Shown here piece after piece: positions 6,828 to 7,671 of a stretch of DNA of 7,671 bases. Each line of letters starts with the position of its first letter. The stretch's first letter is position 1. This DNA comes from Lachnospiraceae bacterium UBA7481 (lineage in GTDB: Bacteria > Bacillota > Clostridia > Lachnospirales > Lachnospiraceae): positions 1 to 7,671 of the forward strand of contig DLOP01000155.1 in NCBI GenBank assembly GCA_002478505.1. The letters run 5' to 3'. The notes below the pieces were generated by a model. The model did not search any database. It was not told the origin of the DNA and was given only the letters and a program-made list of their open reading frames with translations. A program made the translations under genes and the position numbers.

Positions 6828-7367
6828 TTAGTAGCTGACAAGTTCAGCGCCGCCGCAGACCTGCTGAAATGCATCGACGATCTTCTGCGAGGTTACGGTA
6901 TCGGAAAGTTCGGAGGATACCATGAACAGTAAAATAACGTCGCGATAAGATACGACCTGAAGGTCATCCGCCGCTACACAGACCCATTTTGCAGGATTAA
7001 CTCCTGCCTTCATCTCATTAGCGATATTAGCAGTGGCGCTTTCATCGTTTACGCGGACCAGCACCATGGAATATGCCTGTGAGGACATCATGGGTTCGGA
7101 TACGGCGGCTTCTTTTACGTTATTCAGATTCGTAAGTCCGGCGTTGTAGGACATGGTATCGGAATCGGTCACGTCCATGTTATCACTGTAAAGAGACAGC
7201 TCAACAGGAGTTATTTCATAGATCTTATCAATGATATCCAGAAGAGCCATGTCTTCTAAAGCATTTTTCTCTCCTCCCCCGCTGCCACAGCCAAACAGGC
7301 AGAATGCAGACAGGATGATTACAGCGGATAAAAGAAAGAATTTTGAAAATTTGTTATGTTTTTTCAT
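6828..7367 (-). CDS. DUF4358 domain lipoprotein
   Basis: A 179-residue lipoprotein with a single DUF4358-type domain. A basic N-terminus and hydrophobic stretch lead to lipobox LFGC, Cys27 being the lipidation site, followed by a Gly/Ser-rich linker. The domain starts near ALEDMALLDIIDKIYE and carries family-like segments such as EAAVSEPMM, SMVLVRV and VVSYRDVILLFMVS. The start at 7367 is fixed by GGAGGT ending 7 nt upstream; the in-frame ATG at 7382 precedes that site, and the ATG at 7373 is too close to it. DUF4358 proteins have no established function. I recall them beside MBOAT and DHHW genes in Clostridia, and that is the arrangement here, so a surface accessory role in glycan acylation is a reasonable inference. 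It is the first gene of the unit. Confidence 0.8.
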   Translation of the reverse strand: MKKHNKFSKFFLLSAVIILSAFCLFGCGSGGGEKNALEDMALLDIIDKIYEITPVELSLYSDNMDVTDSDTMSYNAGLTNLNNVKEAAVSEPMMSSQAYSMVLVRVNDESATANIANEMKAGVNPAKWVCVAADDLQVVSYRDVILLFMVSSELSDTVTSQKIVDAFQQVCGGAELVSY

Positions 7368-7404
7368 GGTCATTACCTCCATTGGATATAAAGTTTTTAA
7401 TTAC

Positions 7405-7433
7405 ATTATAGGTTTATTTGGCGTCTCTATTCA
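7405..7433 (-). promoter_or_regulatory. proximal promoter candidate of the DUF4358-MBOAT-DHHW unit
   Basis: On the - strand a perfect -10 TATAAT (7405-7410) is preceded, after 17 nt, by TGAATA (7428-7433). TGAATA is a weak sigma-A -35 (3 of 6) but resembles the sigma-G -35, while the -10 fits sigma-A much better. The leader to ATG 7367 would be about 30 nt. Confidence 0.4.
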
Positions 7434-7453
7434 TTTAAAATACAAAAAATCAT

Positions 7454-7482
7454 ATGATACCATCGTGGGTCTGTTTTATCAA
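7454..7482 (-). promoter_or_regulatory. distal sigma-A promoter candidate of the DUF4358-MBOAT-DHHW unit
   Basis: On the - strand TTGATA (7477-7482) and TATCAT (7454-7459) are separated by the ideal 17 nt; each hexamer has one mismatch to consensus. Transcription would begin near 7447, giving a leader of about 80 nt. This and the proximal candidate may both be used. Confidence 0.45.
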
Positions 7483-7534
7483 CTATAGCATAAATGAAGG
7501 GATTTCGTCTATGATAAAAACAAATATGGCTTGG

Positions 7535-7562
7535 TTGATTAATTTTATGTTTATGGTACAAT
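7535..7562 (+). promoter_or_regulatory. rightward extended -10 promoter facing the right edge
   Basis: TTGATT (7535-7540) and TACAAT (7557-7562) are 16 nt apart, and the -10 is preceded by TGG, giving an extended -10 element. Transcription would start near 7569 and run into the inverted repeat at 7597-7643. The gene it serves, if any, is outside the window. It is divergent from the promoters of the DUF4358 unit. Confidence 0.55.
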
Positions 7563-7596
7563 ATACGCGAAAGCAATGAGCAGTGCGCGAGCGAGT

Positions 7597-7643
7597 GAAA
7601 TCATATGCCGCAGGAAGCTTGCTTACATGCGGCATATGATTTC
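7597..7643 (+). repeat. 16-bp perfect inverted repeat (large hairpin)
   Basis: The left arm GAAATCATATGCCGCA (7597-7612) is the exact reverse complement of the right arm TGCGGCATATGATTTC (7628-7643), with a 15-nt loop containing AAGCTT. The flanks hold GAGCGAG/GTGAGTGAG-type motifs, and a second small hairpin GGGC-GAA-GCCC follows at 7657-7667. No T-run follows the big stem, so it is not a standard intrinsic terminator. It lies about 30 nt after a predicted transcription start, so it could be a structured leader, a small RNA, or one copy of a dispersed palindromic repeat. Confidence 0.75.
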
Positions 7644-7671
7644 GTGAGTGAGCATAGGGCGAAGCCCGCGA

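Larger units (their letters stand above)
7383..7671. other. non-coding right-end region
   Basis: No credible coding sequence is seen in these 289 nt on either strand. The left two thirds is AT-rich and holds the divergent promoters. The last 100 nt abruptly becomes GC-rich and palindromic. The change in composition marks the border of a separate structured element that probably continues past the window edge. Confidence 0.5.

Noticed and set aside
1..7671. CRISPR arrays, tRNA or rRNA genes, insertion sequences or integrase genes
   Set aside because: I saw no regularly spaced direct repeats, no tRNA-like cloverleaf and no transposase or recombinase coding sequence. The right-end palindrome is the only repeat of note.

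Overview
The window looks like a chromosomal segment of a spore-forming, low-to-moderate GC Firmicute of class Clostridia, probably Lachnospiraceae-like. The evidence is a SpoVAD-type thiolase-fold sporulation protein, Gram-positive lipoproteins with classic lipoboxes, strong AGGAGG-like ribosome binding sites, and a DUF4358 / MBOAT / DHHW gene set of a kind common in these bacteria. The family calls come from sequence recognition alone; no search was run.

Left part (1-1571, + strand): the last codons of an unidentified gene, then an intact DUF1349 (concanavalin A-like) protein, then a small secreted lipoprotein with an acidic linker and an Asp-rich motif. Middle (1581-2645, - strand): a type IV toxin-antitoxin locus of AbiE type. 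It has a consensus vegetative promoter and an intact DUF6088/AbiEi-like antitoxin. The AbiEii nucleotidyltransferase toxin is broken: its N-terminal catalytic core is joined to short pieces of the C-terminal half, with a frameshift between them. The locus therefore appears to be an antitoxin-only relic.

Right part: a solitary SpoVAD (2818-4005, + strand), with a sigma-G-like promoter and an unusual hydrophilic insertion just before its conserved glycine/cysteine motif. It converges on a three-gene - strand unit (7367 to 4056): DUF4358 lipoprotein, MBOAT O-acyltransferase, DHHW/AlgJ-like SGNH protein. The last two resemble the AlgI/AlgJ-type machinery that moves acyl groups across the membrane onto extracytoplasmic glycans; the lipoprotein is probably an accessory factor at the cell surface. 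The right end (7383-7671) is non-coding. It carries divergent promoters and a 16-bp perfect inverted repeat immediately downstream of a strong rightward promoter, probably a structured leader, a small RNA or a dispersed palindromic repeat.

No new defence or mobile system is evident. The most unusual items are the eroded AbiE toxin, the SpoVAD insertion with its lone context, and the promoter-hairpin element at the right edge.
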